Source: Paraimprobicoccus trichonymphae
GTDB lineage: Bacteria > Bacillota > Clostridia > Oscillospirales > Acutalibacteraceae
Reading direction: 5' to 3'
NCBI GenBank assembly: GCA_036322875.1
Contig: AP027925.1
Span: 930,001 to 994,000 of the forward strand
Length of the DNA: 64,000 nucleotides
Each line of letters starts with the position of its first letter. Positions within the stretch are counted from its first letter, which is position 1. Shown one piece after another: positions 28,750 through 38,779 of this stretch. The notes under the pieces are model-generated. The model was given only the letters and a program-made list of their open reading frames with translations. It was not told where the DNA came from and made no database searches. The position numbers were made by a program, and so were the translations under genes.

Positions 28750-29493
28750 TTATATTAAAAATCCTCCGCTTATGTTTATAATTTCTCCAGTTATATAATT
28801 AGAATTTTCACTTGCCAAAAATAATATCAAATTTGCTATTTCAAAAGTTTTCCCAAATCTTCCTAAAGGAATTTGATTTTTTAAATTCTCCATTTCTTCT
28901 GAAGTTAAGTTTTTAATCATATCAGTGCTTATAACTCCCGGAACTATACAGTTTACTTGTATGTTACTTGGTCCAAGTTCTTTTGCTAAAGCCTTTGTTA
29001 AGCCGATTATAGAAGCTTTTGAAGCTGAATAATGTACCTCACAAGATGCTCCAGTTAATCCCCAAATAGAAGAGATATTTATAATTTTACCTTTTTTATT
29101 TTTTATCATATTTTTTAAAGCAAATTGTGTACAATTAAAGACACTTTCTACGTTTATCTCGAAAATTTTTTTCCACTCTTCTAAAGTTATCTCAGTGAAT
29201 AATTTTTGTTGTGCTATACCAGCATTGTTAACCAAAACATCTATATTCTCAAAAAAATTGAGAGTTTTTAAAATCAATTTTTCCGCTTGATTTCTTTTGG
29301 AAACATCGGCTTTTAAAGCATAAACATTTTCATTAAATTTTTTTATTTTTTTTTTTAATTCAAAAGCTTCAGCTCTAGATGTGTTATAATTTATGATTAA
29401 ATTGTAATTTAATTTTGCAAACTCTAATGCGGTTCTAGCACCTATACCTCTTGAAGCACCTGTAATTATTACAGTTTTATTTCTATAACTCAT
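28750..29493 (-). CDS. fabG: 3-oxoacyl-[acyl-carrier-protein] reductase
   Basis: 247 residues, short-chain dehydrogenase/reductase. Cofactor motif TGASRGIGARTALEF, NNAG, catalytic SSIWG and YSASK, PGVISTDM, and C-terminal NYITGEIINISGGFLI. It reduces 3-oxoacyl-ACP with NADPH in the type II fatty acid cycle. It is not in a fab cluster: a coiled-coil gene and plsX diverge from its 5' side. Another SDR is possible, but length and motifs fit FabG well. Confidence 0.88.
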   Translation of the reverse strand: MSYRNKTVIITGASRGIGARTALEFAKLNYNLIINYNTSRAEAFELKKKIKKFNENVYALKADVSKRNQAEKLILKTLNFFENIDVLVNNAGIAQQKLFTEITLEEWKKIFEINVESVFNCTQFALKNMIKNKKGKIINISSIWGLTGASCEVHYSASKASIIGLTKALAKELGPSNIQVNCIVPGVISTDMIKNLTSEEMENLKNQIPLGRFGKTFEIANLILFLASENSNYITGEIINISGGFLI

Positions 29494-29591
29494 ATTGAAA
29501 TTTTATCACAAAAAATATGTTGAATATATTTTTTATTTGTAATAAAATAAAGTAATTAACGAATTTTTTGTTAAAATGAAGGGGAATATCA

Positions 29592-31904
29592 GTGAAGTCA
29601 AAAAAAAATAAACTACAATATGTAGGTTTAATAGGAACATCAGTTTTAGGCTTTGTGGCAGGTTATACTGTTAAATTCAATGAAAATAATAAATTAAAAC
29701 AAGATTTGGAGTTATCAGAAGAAAAGGTTAAAAGTGTTAATTCTCGACTGTTGATAAACGGCAATAAAAATGAACTGAACGATGATAAATTGCAAAAACT
29801 TGAAGAAGAAAATTTTAAATTAAAATCTGAAGTAATAACTTTAGAAGAGAAAAATCAAAATTTGGAGCGTAAATTTGAGATATATAATGATAAAAATCTT
29901 CGAGGTCTTGATGCAAAAAAATCACATATAGAAAATTTATTACATAAATCACAAAAAAAGACTTTTATAGAAAACAGTGATTTTAAAAATTCGTTAAAAC
30001 AATCAAGAGAAAACAATGATTTGAAAGTAAAATTATTACTTTCAGAAACTGAAATCGAAAGAATGAAAACAATAAATGTTGATAGTTCTAACAATAAAAA
30101 ATTGAATAATATGGGTTTTCCAGTAAAATATGCGATGATTTGTGGTAGACTGAAATCAAAAGTTGATTCCCAAGATAAGATTATTAAATCTCTGGAAGAT
30201 AAAATTGAAAGCAATTTATTACTAAAAAATCAAGATAATTTTGAAGAAATAGAAAATAAAAACCTGAAGTCTAGGAATCAAAAGCTTGAGAGTGAATTAG
30301 AAAAAAAAGAAAAAATTATAAATTTAAGTTCTTATAAAGAATTATCATTCAGAAAAGAACTAATGAATGAAAATAATGATTTAAAATCTAAAATAAAAAA
30401 TTTGAAAGACAAGAATCAGAAACTTAAAGATGAATTAAAATTGAAAGAACAGAATTCAATTTTAGGATCTAATAGGGAATTGTTATTTAAAAAAAAATTA
30501 ACAAATGAAAACGAAAATTTGAAGTCTAGAATAGAGAATTTAGAGAATAAAAATCGAGAGCTTGAAAATGAATTAAAATTAAGGGAACAAAGTACTAATT
30601 CAAATAGCAAAAATATTGAAATTTTGAAAAAACAAATTGAAGTTTTGTCAGAAAATTTGACTTCAGATGATTTGAAATTAACAGTTCAAGAATTACAGGA
30701 TGAAAATACTAATTTAAAATTAAAGATAAAAGTTTTAGAAAATAAAAATAGTTATTTAGAAATTGAAATTAAAGATAAAAACAAAGATATACAAAATTTA
30801 TCAAATTATGAGAAATTGCAATTTCAAATTGATTCTCAAAATGAGTTTATTAAGTATATGAAAAACCAATTTGAGGTTTTTTCAAAAAATGTGGATTCTC
30901 AAAAAAATAGCGATTTGAAATTATTAAATAAAAGAATACAAGAAATTGAAGATGAAAATACTAATTTAAAATTAAAAATAGAATTTTTAGGAGATGAAAA
31001 TATAAAACTTGAAAAAGAAAAAATTCAAAATTTATCGAATAATATGGACGGAAAATTACAAAATGAGAATTTTAACTTGAAAACAAGAATAGAGTGCTTA
31101 GAAAATGAAATTAAAGATAAAAATGAAGTCGTGAAAAATTTATCTAACTATGAAAAATTACAATCTCAAATTGATTCTCAAAATGAATTTATTAAATATT
31201 TGAAAAACCAATTTGAGGTTTTTTCAAAAAATGTGGATTCTCAAAAAAATAACGATTCAGAAATTTTAAACAAGAAAATACAAGATCTTGAAAATAAGAA
31301 TGATAATTTTAAACTGAAAATAGAATTTTTAAAAAATGAGAACGAAAAATTAGAAACAGAATTAAGTAATAAAAACCAAGATATAATATTAGATAATAAA
31401 CATGATGAAATTGCCGAATTATTAAAAAGCCAAATTAAGGAATTATCTGAGAAATTGTCACTTCAAAATCAAAAAAGTTCTAAAAAATTAGAAGAGTTTA
31501 AAGAAAACGATAAAATTTTAAGGGAAGAAAATCAAAAATTAAAGGAGAAATTACAAATAAATGATGATTTAGATAAATATTTGGAAGAAAACCAGAATTT
31601 ATTAAAAGAGTTAAAAATTTTGGATCAAGAAGTACTAAATAAAAGTACTGAAGTAGAAGAATTTAAAAATAGAATTCAAGACTTAGAAAATATAATAAAA
31701 GAAATGAAAAAAAATATAAAATTATATAGTGAGAAATTTAAAATTTTATCTGAACAATTTGGATATTTTTCAGGGGAAGAGATAGATGAGAAAAGTGCAA
31801 AAGCCTATTGTGATAAACAAATTAAGATTTTAAGAGACGTTTATCAATCAAGATATGAACTATTTAAAGAAAAAATTAAAATAGAAAGAGAACAAAATAA
31901 ATGA
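29592..31904 (+). CDS. Large membrane-anchored coiled-coil protein
   Basis: 770 residues with one membrane segment near the start (about 10-27, YVGLIGTSVLGFVAGYTV) and almost continuous heptad-like coiled coil rich in K, E, N and L. An internal duplication shows NYEKLQ-QIDSQNEFIKY followed by KNQFEVFSKNVDSQKN twice. GTG start with AAGGGGAA upstream. Its stop overlaps plsX by 4 bp, so they are co-translated, an unusual partner for phospholipid synthesis. It could be a structural or scaffold protein. No known domain. Confidence 0.75.
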   Translation: MKSKKNKLQYVGLIGTSVLGFVAGYTVKFNENNKLKQDLELSEEKVKSVNSRLLINGNKNELNDDKLQKLEEENFKLKSEVITLEEKNQNLERKFEIYNDKNLRGLDAKKSHIENLLHKSQKKTFIENSDFKNSLKQSRENNDLKVKLLLSETEIERMKTINVDSSNNKKLNNMGFPVKYAMICGRLKSKVDSQDKIIKSLEDKIESNLLLKNQDNFEEIENKNLKSRNQKLESELEKKEKIINLSSYKELSFRKELMNENNDLKSKIKNLKDKNQKLKDELKLKEQNSILGSNRELLFKKKLTNENENLKSRIENLENKNRELENELKLREQSTNSNSKNIEILKKQIEVLSENLTSDDLKLTVQELQDENTNLKLKIKVLENKNSYLEIEIKDKNKDIQNLSNYEKLQFQIDSQNEFIKYMKNQFEVFSKNVDSQKNSDLKLLNKRIQEIEDENTNLKLKIEFLGDENIKLEKEKIQNLSNNMDGKLQNENFNLKTRIECLENEIKDKNEVVKNLSNYEKLQSQIDSQNEFIKYLKNQFEVFSKNVDSQKNNDSEILNKKIQDLENKNDNFKLKIEFLKNENEKLETELSNKNQDIILDNKHDEIAELLKSQIKELSEKLSLQNQKSSKKLEEFKENDKILREENQKLKEKLQINDDLDKYLEENQNLLKELKILDQEVLNKSTEVEEFKNRIQDLENIIKEMKKNIKLYSEKFKILSEQFGYFSGEEIDEKSAKAYCDKQIKILRDVYQSRYELFKEKIKIEREQNK

Positions 31905-32887
31905 GAATAATAGTAGATGCTTTGGGAGGAGATAATGCTCCGCTAGAAATAATAAAAGGATGTTTGTTGGCTCAAAAAGAATATAATTTTGAGATAATTT
32001 TGGTTGGAAATGAAAAAATAATTAAAAACTCGTCTGAAAAAAATAATTTAGATATCAAAAATTTAGATATTAGAAATTCTGAAGGCAAAATTGACTCTAA
32101 CGATGAGTCTGTGGAAATTATGAAATCAAAGGGAAACAGTTCGATGTCTGTGGGGCTGAATTTGCTAAAAAATGGCGATGGGGATGCTTTTGTTTCAGCT
32201 GGTAATAGTGGTGCTTTGTTAATCGGATCTACTTTTATAGTAAAAAGAATAAAAAATGTGAAAAGGGCTGCTTTTGCCCCTGTTATTCCTAACGAATCTG
32301 GTTTTTTTATGCTAATAGATAGTGGCGCAAATTCAGAATGCAGAGCTGAATTTTTGGATCAATTTGGTATTTTAGGTTCTGTTTACATGGAAAAAGTTAT
32401 GAATGTTAAAAATCCCAGAATTGGGCTTGCAAACATAGGAACTGAAGTTACTAAAGGTGACGTTTTAAGAAAAGAAAGTTTTAAATTACTCTCAGAAAAT
32501 ACAAATATAAATTTTATCGGAAATGTAGAGGCTAGAGACATTCCCCAAAATGGTGCTGATGTTGTAGTTACAGATGGTTTTACAGGAAATATTATTTTAA
32601 AGCTGTATGAAGGTATGACTTCTGCAATATTTAAAAAATTTAAAAACGTTTTGACTAAAAATGTAAAAACAAAAATCGGCTCTTTATTAATATTACCTGA
32701 ATTAGAAAGGATGAAGAAGAATGTGGATTATAATGAATACGGCGGTGCTCCTATAGTTGGCATATCTAAACCGATATTTAAAGCGCATGGAAGCTCCAAT
32801 GCTTATACTATTAAAAATGCTCTAAGATTGGCTTCCGAATATGTAAAACAAAATATTATTTATGAATTTTTTGGAAGATTTAATTAA
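31901..32887 (+). CDS. plsX: Phosphate acyltransferase PlsX
   Basis: 328 residues with family motifs at the start (DALGGDNAP), in the middle (SAGNSGALL, DSGAN) and near the end (VVTDGFTGNI, YNEYGGAPIVG). It converts acyl-ACP to acyl-phosphate, the first step of the PlsX/PlsY phospholipid route, at the inner face of the membrane. It overlaps the coiled-coil gene by 4 bp. The usual neighbours fapR, fabD and acpP are absent; fabG is 2.4 kb upstream in the other direction. Confidence 0.95.
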   Translation: MRIIVDALGGDNAPLEIIKGCLLAQKEYNFEIILVGNEKIIKNSSEKNNLDIKNLDIRNSEGKIDSNDESVEIMKSKGNSSMSVGLNLLKNGDGDAFVSAGNSGALLIGSTFIVKRIKNVKRAAFAPVIPNESGFFMLIDSGANSECRAEFLDQFGILGSVYMEKVMNVKNPRIGLANIGTEVTKGDVLRKESFKLLSENTNINFIGNVEARDIPQNGADVVVTDGFTGNIILKLYEGMTSAIFKKFKNVLTKNVKTKIGSLLILPELERMKKNVDYNEYGGAPIVGISKPIFKAHGSSNAYTIKNALRLASEYVKQNIIYEFFGRFN

Positions 32888-32993
32888 CAAACAATCGATG
32901 ACGGAATACATGCTGGAAGATTTCAAAATCTGAAATTCACAAAGCAATCAGTCCTAAAAAAATCACAAATATGATTTTGATTATGAATTAAGT

Positions 32994-33710
32994 TCATATT
33001 ATCCATTTGTATCCTATTCCCCAAACGGTTACAATATTTTTAGGGGTAGAAGGGTTATCTTCTATTTTCATTCTTAACCTTCTTATATTTACATCTATAA
33101 TTTTAATTTTTTCTTCTGAAATATTATTTTCGCCCCAAACATGCTTTAAAATTTGTTTTCTTCCTAAAGTAAAATTAGGATTTGAAAAAAAATATTCCAT
33201 AATTTGAAATTCAACTTGAGAAAGGGAAATTACTTTCCCGAATTTCTTTAAAATTTTACTTCTTAAATTTAAAACAAATTCTCCAAATTTTATTTCTTCT
33301 TTAAAATTATTCTCTGTTCGCGTTAAATTTAAAACCACTCTTCTATATAAGACATCCATTCTGGCTATAAGTTCAGATGGACTAAATGGTTTTGTAATGT
33401 AATCATCTGCTCCGTACATAAGACCTGAAATTTTATCTATTTCCTGAGTCTTGGCTGTAAGTAGGATAATTCCTAAAGTGTCACTCAATTTTCTTAATTT
33501 TTTACATAAAGTCAAGCCATCCATACTTGGTAACATTATATCAATAACAGCAATATCAATATCTGATTCGTTTTCAAATATTTCAAGAGCCTTTTCTCCT
33601 GTATCAGTTTCTACAACTGTATAGCCATTTCTTGTTAAATTAATAACTTCAAACTCTCTTATAACTACTTCGTCTTCTACAATTAGTACTTTTCTCAAAA
33701 TTTTCCCCAT
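32994..33710 (-). CDS. OmpR-family response regulator, no kinase nearby
   Basis: About 238 residues. Receiver domain with VLIVEDE, phosphorylation Asp in VIDIMLPSMDG, LLTAK and DDYITKPF. Winged-helix C-terminal domain (LSQVEFQIMEYF to TVWGIGYKW). No histidine kinase gene adjoins. The ATG at 33710 has no clear ribosome site. TTG at 33698 (LRKVLIVEDE) sits behind GGGG and may be the true start. Targets unknown. Confidence 0.85.
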   Translation of the reverse strand: MGKILRKVLIVEDEVVIREFEVINLTRNGYTVVETDTGEKALEIFENESDIDIAVIDIMLPSMDGLTLCKKLRKLSDTLGIILLTAKTQEIDKISGLMYGADDYITKPFSPSELIARMDVLYRRVVLNLTRTENNFKEEIKFGEFVLNLRSKILKKFGKVISLSQVEFQIMEYFFSNPNFTLGRKQILKHVWGENNISEEKIKIIDVNIRRLRMKIEDNPSTPKNIVTVWGIGYKWII

Positions 33711-34308
33711 CAAAATTTTAATAATAATAAATTCTTGAATTTAATTTCCTAACTATTGTAACACACAAAAGACCATATGATATTATTTTAATAAATAACA
33801 AACGAAAATGTGATTCTCTTATCTCAAAATCAACCAATCATTTTACTATCTATCAGGTAAAACCATAAATCTCTCTGCGATTGTTAAATTAACATCAGTG
33901 TGTTCAATGTATCCTCAAAAAAGATGCTTAAAATTTTTATTTCTATACAAATTGACAATATGTTAAAATTTTTTTGAATTTTGTATCAATCTCATTTGCA
34001 ATACCATATCCTAGTAAAACACAACATAGTATTTACATAATCATTTATTCGTCTAAATTATCAAAATGTTTCATAGCAAACTACTTCAATTATCCAATTT
34101 ATACTAAACCGACACTCCCAACGAACAAATTCTGAGGGATTGCAAGATATGAATAATAACACATTTTTACTAACCTAAATCACCCAGTATGTTATTAAAA
34201 TATCTGTGTGCATAACTAATTTCCAAAGCCATAGTTATTTACAGAACCTATGCTACTCTAATGTCTTTTTTCTTGGTATATTTTTAATTAAAATATTAAA
34301 ATTAAAAT
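33711..34308. other. Non-coding gap
   Basis: No intact gene. Minus-strand pieces near 34080-34140 read coding-like for about 20 codons (FVRWECRFSINW) but are interrupted. No IS end is seen. Confidence 0.4.
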
Positions 34309-34473
34309 TCAGATCAGATTTGATTTTGCTTGTTTTGTACGCTCACAACTTTGGTTGCCAGTCGTTTCATCTGTTTTTCCAACAGTTTGGCATGAAGCAC
34401 CACATTTACAACAACCAGAGTCTTTATTTTTAAAATTTAAGTCTCCAGTGTATAAAGTCTTTACTCGACTCAA
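34309..34473 (-). CDS. Small Cys-rich peptide, possible RiPP or bacteriocin precursor
   Basis: 54 residues beginning MSRVKTLYTGDLNFKNKDSG, then CCKCGASC, a polar stretch (about 12 residues) and a fifth Cys in QSCERTK. It starts with TTG 8 bp after a strong GGGAGGTG, in a region without other genes. The size, polar leader and clustered cysteines recall radical-SAM or Cys-rich bacteriocin precursors. A radical SAM enzyme lies at the window start, more than 33 kb away, and no maturase or transporter adjoins. A small metal-binding protein is the alternative. Confidence 0.5.
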   Translation of the reverse strand: MSRVKTLYTGDLNFKNKDSGCCKCGASCQTVGKTDETTGNQSCERTKQAKSNLI

Positions 34474-34874
34474 AAAATTCACCTCCCAAAATTCGTATGC
34501 TACTAATAAAAAATCTTGCTTAGATCCCTGTAGTATTTTATTTCATGATCATTTTTGCAAAACCCTTTCTATTTTATAATATTTTTTGTTTATTAACAAT
34601 TTCTTTATAAAATAAAATTAGGTAATAACTCAAAATAGTTTACAAGCAATAAAAAAATCATGTAAGTCAAATACCAAAACAGTAAAAAGAAAAATATATT
34701 CTGCTGAAGAGCAGAAAATGTATTTCCCAAGAATTTTTTGAATATATACGTTGGTACTGAAATTTGTATGTAAATTGTAGAGAAAATTAAGTTATAAAAG
34801 AAAAGAAAGAATAGCTAATCGAAACTGAAAAAATCGAATATGAGTGGGTTATTAGAAGTTTAAGCTGTTTTCTG

Positions 34875-35080
34875 TATTTGATCCTATATTTTGCACAGAT
34901 TTTTAGTTCAACGTCAATCGCAGGCCTACTCTATCTTACATAGATTCCGTTTCATTTTAGGTTTAAGTCCCACGGCACTTGTCTAACGACTTATTATTTT
35001 TTTGTCAACATTTTTTATTTTGGGGCGATTTATCAAATTAAACTAAAATTTAGCGACTTTTTCGCTTTTTTTATAAATTT
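34875..35080 (-). repeat. Dispersed element, copy D (complete, inverted)
   Basis: On the minus strand: GTCGCTAAA-TTTTAGTTTAA, then GTTGACAAAAAAATAATA, middle block GCCGTGGGACTT, AAAATGAAACGGA, and right end GAACTAAAAATCTG. About 206 bp, same order as copies B and E. The right-end hairpin is decayed. Confidence 0.7.
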
Positions 35081-35561
35081 GGTTCTTACCCCCATTTCAA
35101 CTAAAGTACTCTGTTTTTTTAGAGGATTTAACCGAAATTCTTTAGATTTTTATATCTTGAAATTTTAAACAGTTTGAACAAATGATTGAATACAAATCTC
35201 AGTTGAGCTACAGCCATGCAAGAAAAAGCTAAATTTTTTCAAATGTAAATTTTGCTGATGTCATGATGTTACTAGAGATCAATCAAATTCTTGGTTATAC
35301 ATTCTTTGCGATTGCTCACAAAGCTTCTATGCTGAATACGTAATAATTGAAGTAACAAAAGCTGAAATAAATATTTTATATCACCCCAAAAATATTTGAG
35401 TGAAAAATTCACAAAATTAGTTGCTTTTTTAAGTTATTGACAAATTTTTGCTTTAACTTTTTTCAAGAAAGTTTTAATTTCAGTCCAAAATACGACGGCA
35501 AAAAATTGTGTTAATCCCAAATTTTCGAAGATTTTTAAAACTAATTTAGATTTATATAAAT

Positions 35562-35808
35562 CCATGGAAAAACCGCTAAATATTTATTTTAGCGGATGAA
35601 TCGTAAAAATATTGACAAAAAATAATAGTATACTAAAATTATAAAAAATGCTGTTTCAGTGAAAATCAAGTTGAAACTTCAAGCATTAAAAATTAGGTAC
35701 CGTGGGGTTCGCGGAAATTTACGTTTGAAATGAAATGGAGCTTACATAAAACGAGTGATCGCTAGGGGCGTAGAACCAAAAATCTGCGCCAAGCAGAGTG
35801 TCAAGAAC
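35562..35808 (+). repeat. Dispersed element, copy E (complete, best preserved)
   Basis: Left hairpin CCGCTAAA-TATTTAT-TTTAGCGG (35572-35595), then ATTGACA, 16 bp and TAAAAT. Middle block CCGTGGGGTTCGCGG and TTTGAAATGAAATGGAG. Right end GAACCAAAAATCTGC with the hairpin TCTGC-GCCAA-GCAGA, then GTGTCAAGA. About 247 bp. The right end resembles IS200/IS605 right ends. Confidence 0.75.
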
Positions 35809-36314
35809 AAAGCTATCGCGAATCATCGGTGGTTTCGGCTCATTTTTAATATATTCAGCAAAAAGATGTTATTCCTAAAGTTCCGTAAAAAGTTATATAT
35901 CAAGTTTCATCACTTAAAACGAATTTATAGATTTGCATTGAAATTTCACGTATTTAATGCTTTTTTCTATTCTTTAATTTTTAAGTTCTCGACAATAGAG
36001 TCTTGTATAAGCGAGTTCTCATAAAGAAAAACCAATTTCTTTTTCCAATTTTCTTATATTGAACACTGAATTTAATGATATCATTAACTATTTATTCAGA
36101 TTTAGTACTGTTTTCGCTGTGTTTTACTATTTTTTCTATTGTTTCTTTACTTAAAGGTAGCTATTTTTCATCACCAAAGCTAGTTTGAAATATTTTTGCA
36201 ATAAAATATAAATTTTATATAAAAATTTTTTGCTTGTATAAATAAAATAAGTTTGTTAATATGTATAATGCTGTAAGTAATGTTCAGTTTAGAAAACTTA
36301 AAATTAACAGCATA

Positions 36315-36410
36315 AATTATCAAACAGTACAGTAGGAGCTATCTGGGGATACACACCGTAAGTTATGAGGTTTTACGAAGCAGGAAATTTGTAGAGTGAC
36401 ATACGAAGCT
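36315..36410 (+). ncRNA. Candidate structured RNA upstream of pnp
   Basis: A G+C-richer block without a coding frame, about 60 bp before the PNPase ribosome site. CGTAA pairs with TTACG (36358-36376), and GCAGGA (36380s) pairs with TCCTGC further on. The tail ACGAAGCTCCTGCC recalls IS605-type right ends. It could be a pnp leader (PNPase often autoregulates through its leader) or an IS scar. I cannot decide which. Confidence 0.3.
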
Positions 36411-36469
36411 CCTGCCGGATTCGTTAATACTAGATTAGTTATAAATATAATATTAAAGGAGGTAATTAT

Positions 36470-38554
36470 TTGTTATTTGAAAATTATAAAAAATTTGAAA
36501 CTGAATTAGCATGTAGGAAATTGACGGTGGAAACTGGTAAGTTTGCACCGTTGTGCAACGGTTCGTGTTTGATAAGATATGGTGATACCATACTTAATAT
36601 CGCTGTTACAGCTTCAGAAAAACCAAGGGAAAACATAGGTTTTTTTCCTTTATCAGTTGATTTTGAAGAAAAATTGTACTCAGTAGGAAAAATTCCAGGT
36701 TCGTTTTCTAGAAGGGAGGGTAAACCGTCTGAAAAAGCTGTTTTAGCTTCAAGATTAATTGATAGACCAATAAGACCGCTATTTCCAAAAAATTTAAGAA
36801 ATGATGTCGCGGTAAACTGTACAGTTTTGTCTGTAGATGAAGATTGTTCACCTGAAATAACAGCTATGATAGGTGTTTCTATTGCTTTGAGTATTTCAGA
36901 TGTACCATGGGATGGACCTATTTCTGGTGTTTCAGTAGGTTATGTAAACAATAAAATAATCATAAATCCTGATAATAAGCAAAATGAAGATTCTGATTTG
37001 TTTTTAACAGTCGCTTCTAACAGCGAAAAGGTCTTGATGATCGAAGCTGGAGCCAATATTATCAGCAATGAGATTATGTACGAGTCTATTTTAAAAGCGC
37101 ATGAGACTAATGTTAAAATTATAGATTTTATAAATAGGATACAAAAAGAAATAGGGAAAGAAAAATTTAAATATATTAGTAGTGAGTTAAATAAAGAAGT
37201 TTATGAAAAAATTAAAGAATTTTCAATTAAGAAACTAGAAAAAGCTCTCTTTTCAAATAGTAAACAAGAAAAAAAGTTGTTTTTAAAGGAAATTTATGAG
37301 AAGACTCATGAAAAATTTAATGATCTATGTCTGGAAAATGTTTTAGAGGTCGATAATTGTCTTTATGAAATTCAAAAAAAAATAGTAAGAAATTTGATCT
37401 TAAAAGAACAAAAAAGAATAGATAAAAGAAAATTAAATGAAATAAGAGAATTGTATTCAGAAGTAAATTTATTACCGAGAGCACACGGATCTAGTCTGTT
37501 TGTGAGAGGACAAACACAAGTTTTAACAGCTGTAACTCTAGGAGCTTTGAGTGAGCAACAAACTCTTGATGGTATAGATTTAGAAGTAGCAAAAAGATAT
37601 ATGCACCATTACAATTTTCCTGCTTATTCTGTTGGAGAAACTAGACCAAGCAGACCACCAAGCAGACGAGAGATTGGTCATGGAGCTCTTGCTGAAAGAG
37701 CTTTAACTCCAGTTTTGCCTTCTGAAGTGGATTTTCCTTATTCTATAAGACTAGTTTCAGAAGTTCTTTCTTCAAATGGTTCTACTTCTCAAGCCTCGGT
37801 TTGTGCTTCGAGCTTGGCTTTAATGGATGCTGGAGTTCCGATAAAATCTGCTGTTGCTGGTATTTCTTGCGGTTTAGTAACAGAAGGAGAAAAGTATATA
37901 ACTTTTGTTGATATACAGGGTTTAGAAGATTTTTTTGGTGATATGGATTTCAAAGTCGCAGGTACAAAAGATGGTATAACGGCTATTCAAATGGATTTAA
38001 AAATAAAAGGTTTAAAACCCGAAATAATAAAAGAAGCTCTTGACAAAACTTATAAAGCTCGTGTTTATATACTAGATAATATAATGTCAAAATGTATAAA
38101 AAAGCCTAGAGAAAAGTTATCTGAACATGCTCCAAAAGTTTTGTACACTAAAATTTCTGTAGACAAAATAAGAGAAGTTATAGGTACGGGAGGAAAAATT
38201 GTACAAAAATTGTGCACAGATTTTGATGTAAAAATAGATATTAATGATGATGGAAAAATTTTTGTTTTAGGTACAGATATAAAAAAATGTCAAAAAGTTA
38301 TAGATTTTATAAATAATATAGAAAAAGATCCAGAAATAGGAACACTTTATAAAGGAAAAGTAACTAAAATAACAGATTTTGGTGCTTTTATAGAAATTTT
38401 ACCTGGTAAAGAGGGAATGTGTCACATTTCTGAAATTAGTTATAATAGAGTGTCTAAAATAACGAATGCCGTGAAAGTTGGCGATGAAGTGTTAGCAAGA
38501 GTGATCGATTTTGACAGTGTAAAAAATAGAATAAGTTTGTCTTTGAAAATTTAA
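36470..38554 (+). CDS. pnp: Polyribonucleotide nucleotidyltransferase (PNPase)
   Basis: 694 residues, normal length. Two RNase PH cores (first: LIRYGDTIL and GSFSRREGKPSE; second: GSSLFVRGQTQ and GETRPSRPPSRREIGHG), then KH (IREVIGTGGKIVQKL) and S1 (GTLYKGKVTKITDFGAF). It degrades RNA phosphorolytically from the 3' end. TTG start 6 bp after AAAGGAGGT. The usual partner rpsO is absent. Confidence 0.96.
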   Translation: MLFENYKKFETELACRKLTVETGKFAPLCNGSCLIRYGDTILNIAVTASEKPRENIGFFPLSVDFEEKLYSVGKIPGSFSRREGKPSEKAVLASRLIDRPIRPLFPKNLRNDVAVNCTVLSVDEDCSPEITAMIGVSIALSISDVPWDGPISGVSVGYVNNKIIINPDNKQNEDSDLFLTVASNSEKVLMIEAGANIISNEIMYESILKAHETNVKIIDFINRIQKEIGKEKFKYISSELNKEVYEKIKEFSIKKLEKALFSNSKQEKKLFLKEIYEKTHEKFNDLCLENVLEVDNCLYEIQKKIVRNLILKEQKRIDKRKLNEIRELYSEVNLLPRAHGSSLFVRGQTQVLTAVTLGALSEQQTLDGIDLEVAKRYMHHYNFPAYSVGETRPSRPPSRREIGHGALAERALTPVLPSEVDFPYSIRLVSEVLSSNGSTSQASVCASSLALMDAGVPIKSAVAGISCGLVTEGEKYITFVDIQGLEDFFGDMDFKVAGTKDGITAIQMDLKIKGLKPEIIKEALDKTYKARVYILDNIMSKCIKKPREKLSEHAPKVLYTKISVDKIREVIGTGGKIVQKLCTDFDVKIDINDDGKIFVLGTDIKKCQKVIDFINNIEKDPEIGTLYKGKVTKITDFGAFIEILPGKEGMCHISEISYNRVSKITNAVKVGDEVLARVIDFDSVKNRISLSLKI

Positions 38555-38779
38555 TATTCAAATTTACACAAATTTTATGTTCATTAAACGTCTATATTTT
38601 TACTCCACCAGGCAGTAACAAAATATTTTAATTAACATTTCTTATATCTTTAATTAAATCTAAAACATCAGATTTTTTTGTAGCCGACTTGTACAAAAAA
38701 GCAAAATGAATATTTTTTTGATAGTTTTCGAAGTATTTTATTTTGAAAAAATTTTAGAAATAACCGATCTCAAAATTTA
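38555..38779. other. Non-coding gap
   Basis: Nothing recognisable between pnp and the IS1-like remnant. Confidence 0.35.

Noticed and set aside
34696..34718. TTCTGCT-GAAG-AGCAGAA hairpin as a terminator
   Set aside because: No T tract and no gene ends nearby.
35755..36024. 89-codon open frame
   Set aside because: It begins inside dispersed element E, whose conserved parts are structural, and lacks a ribosome site.
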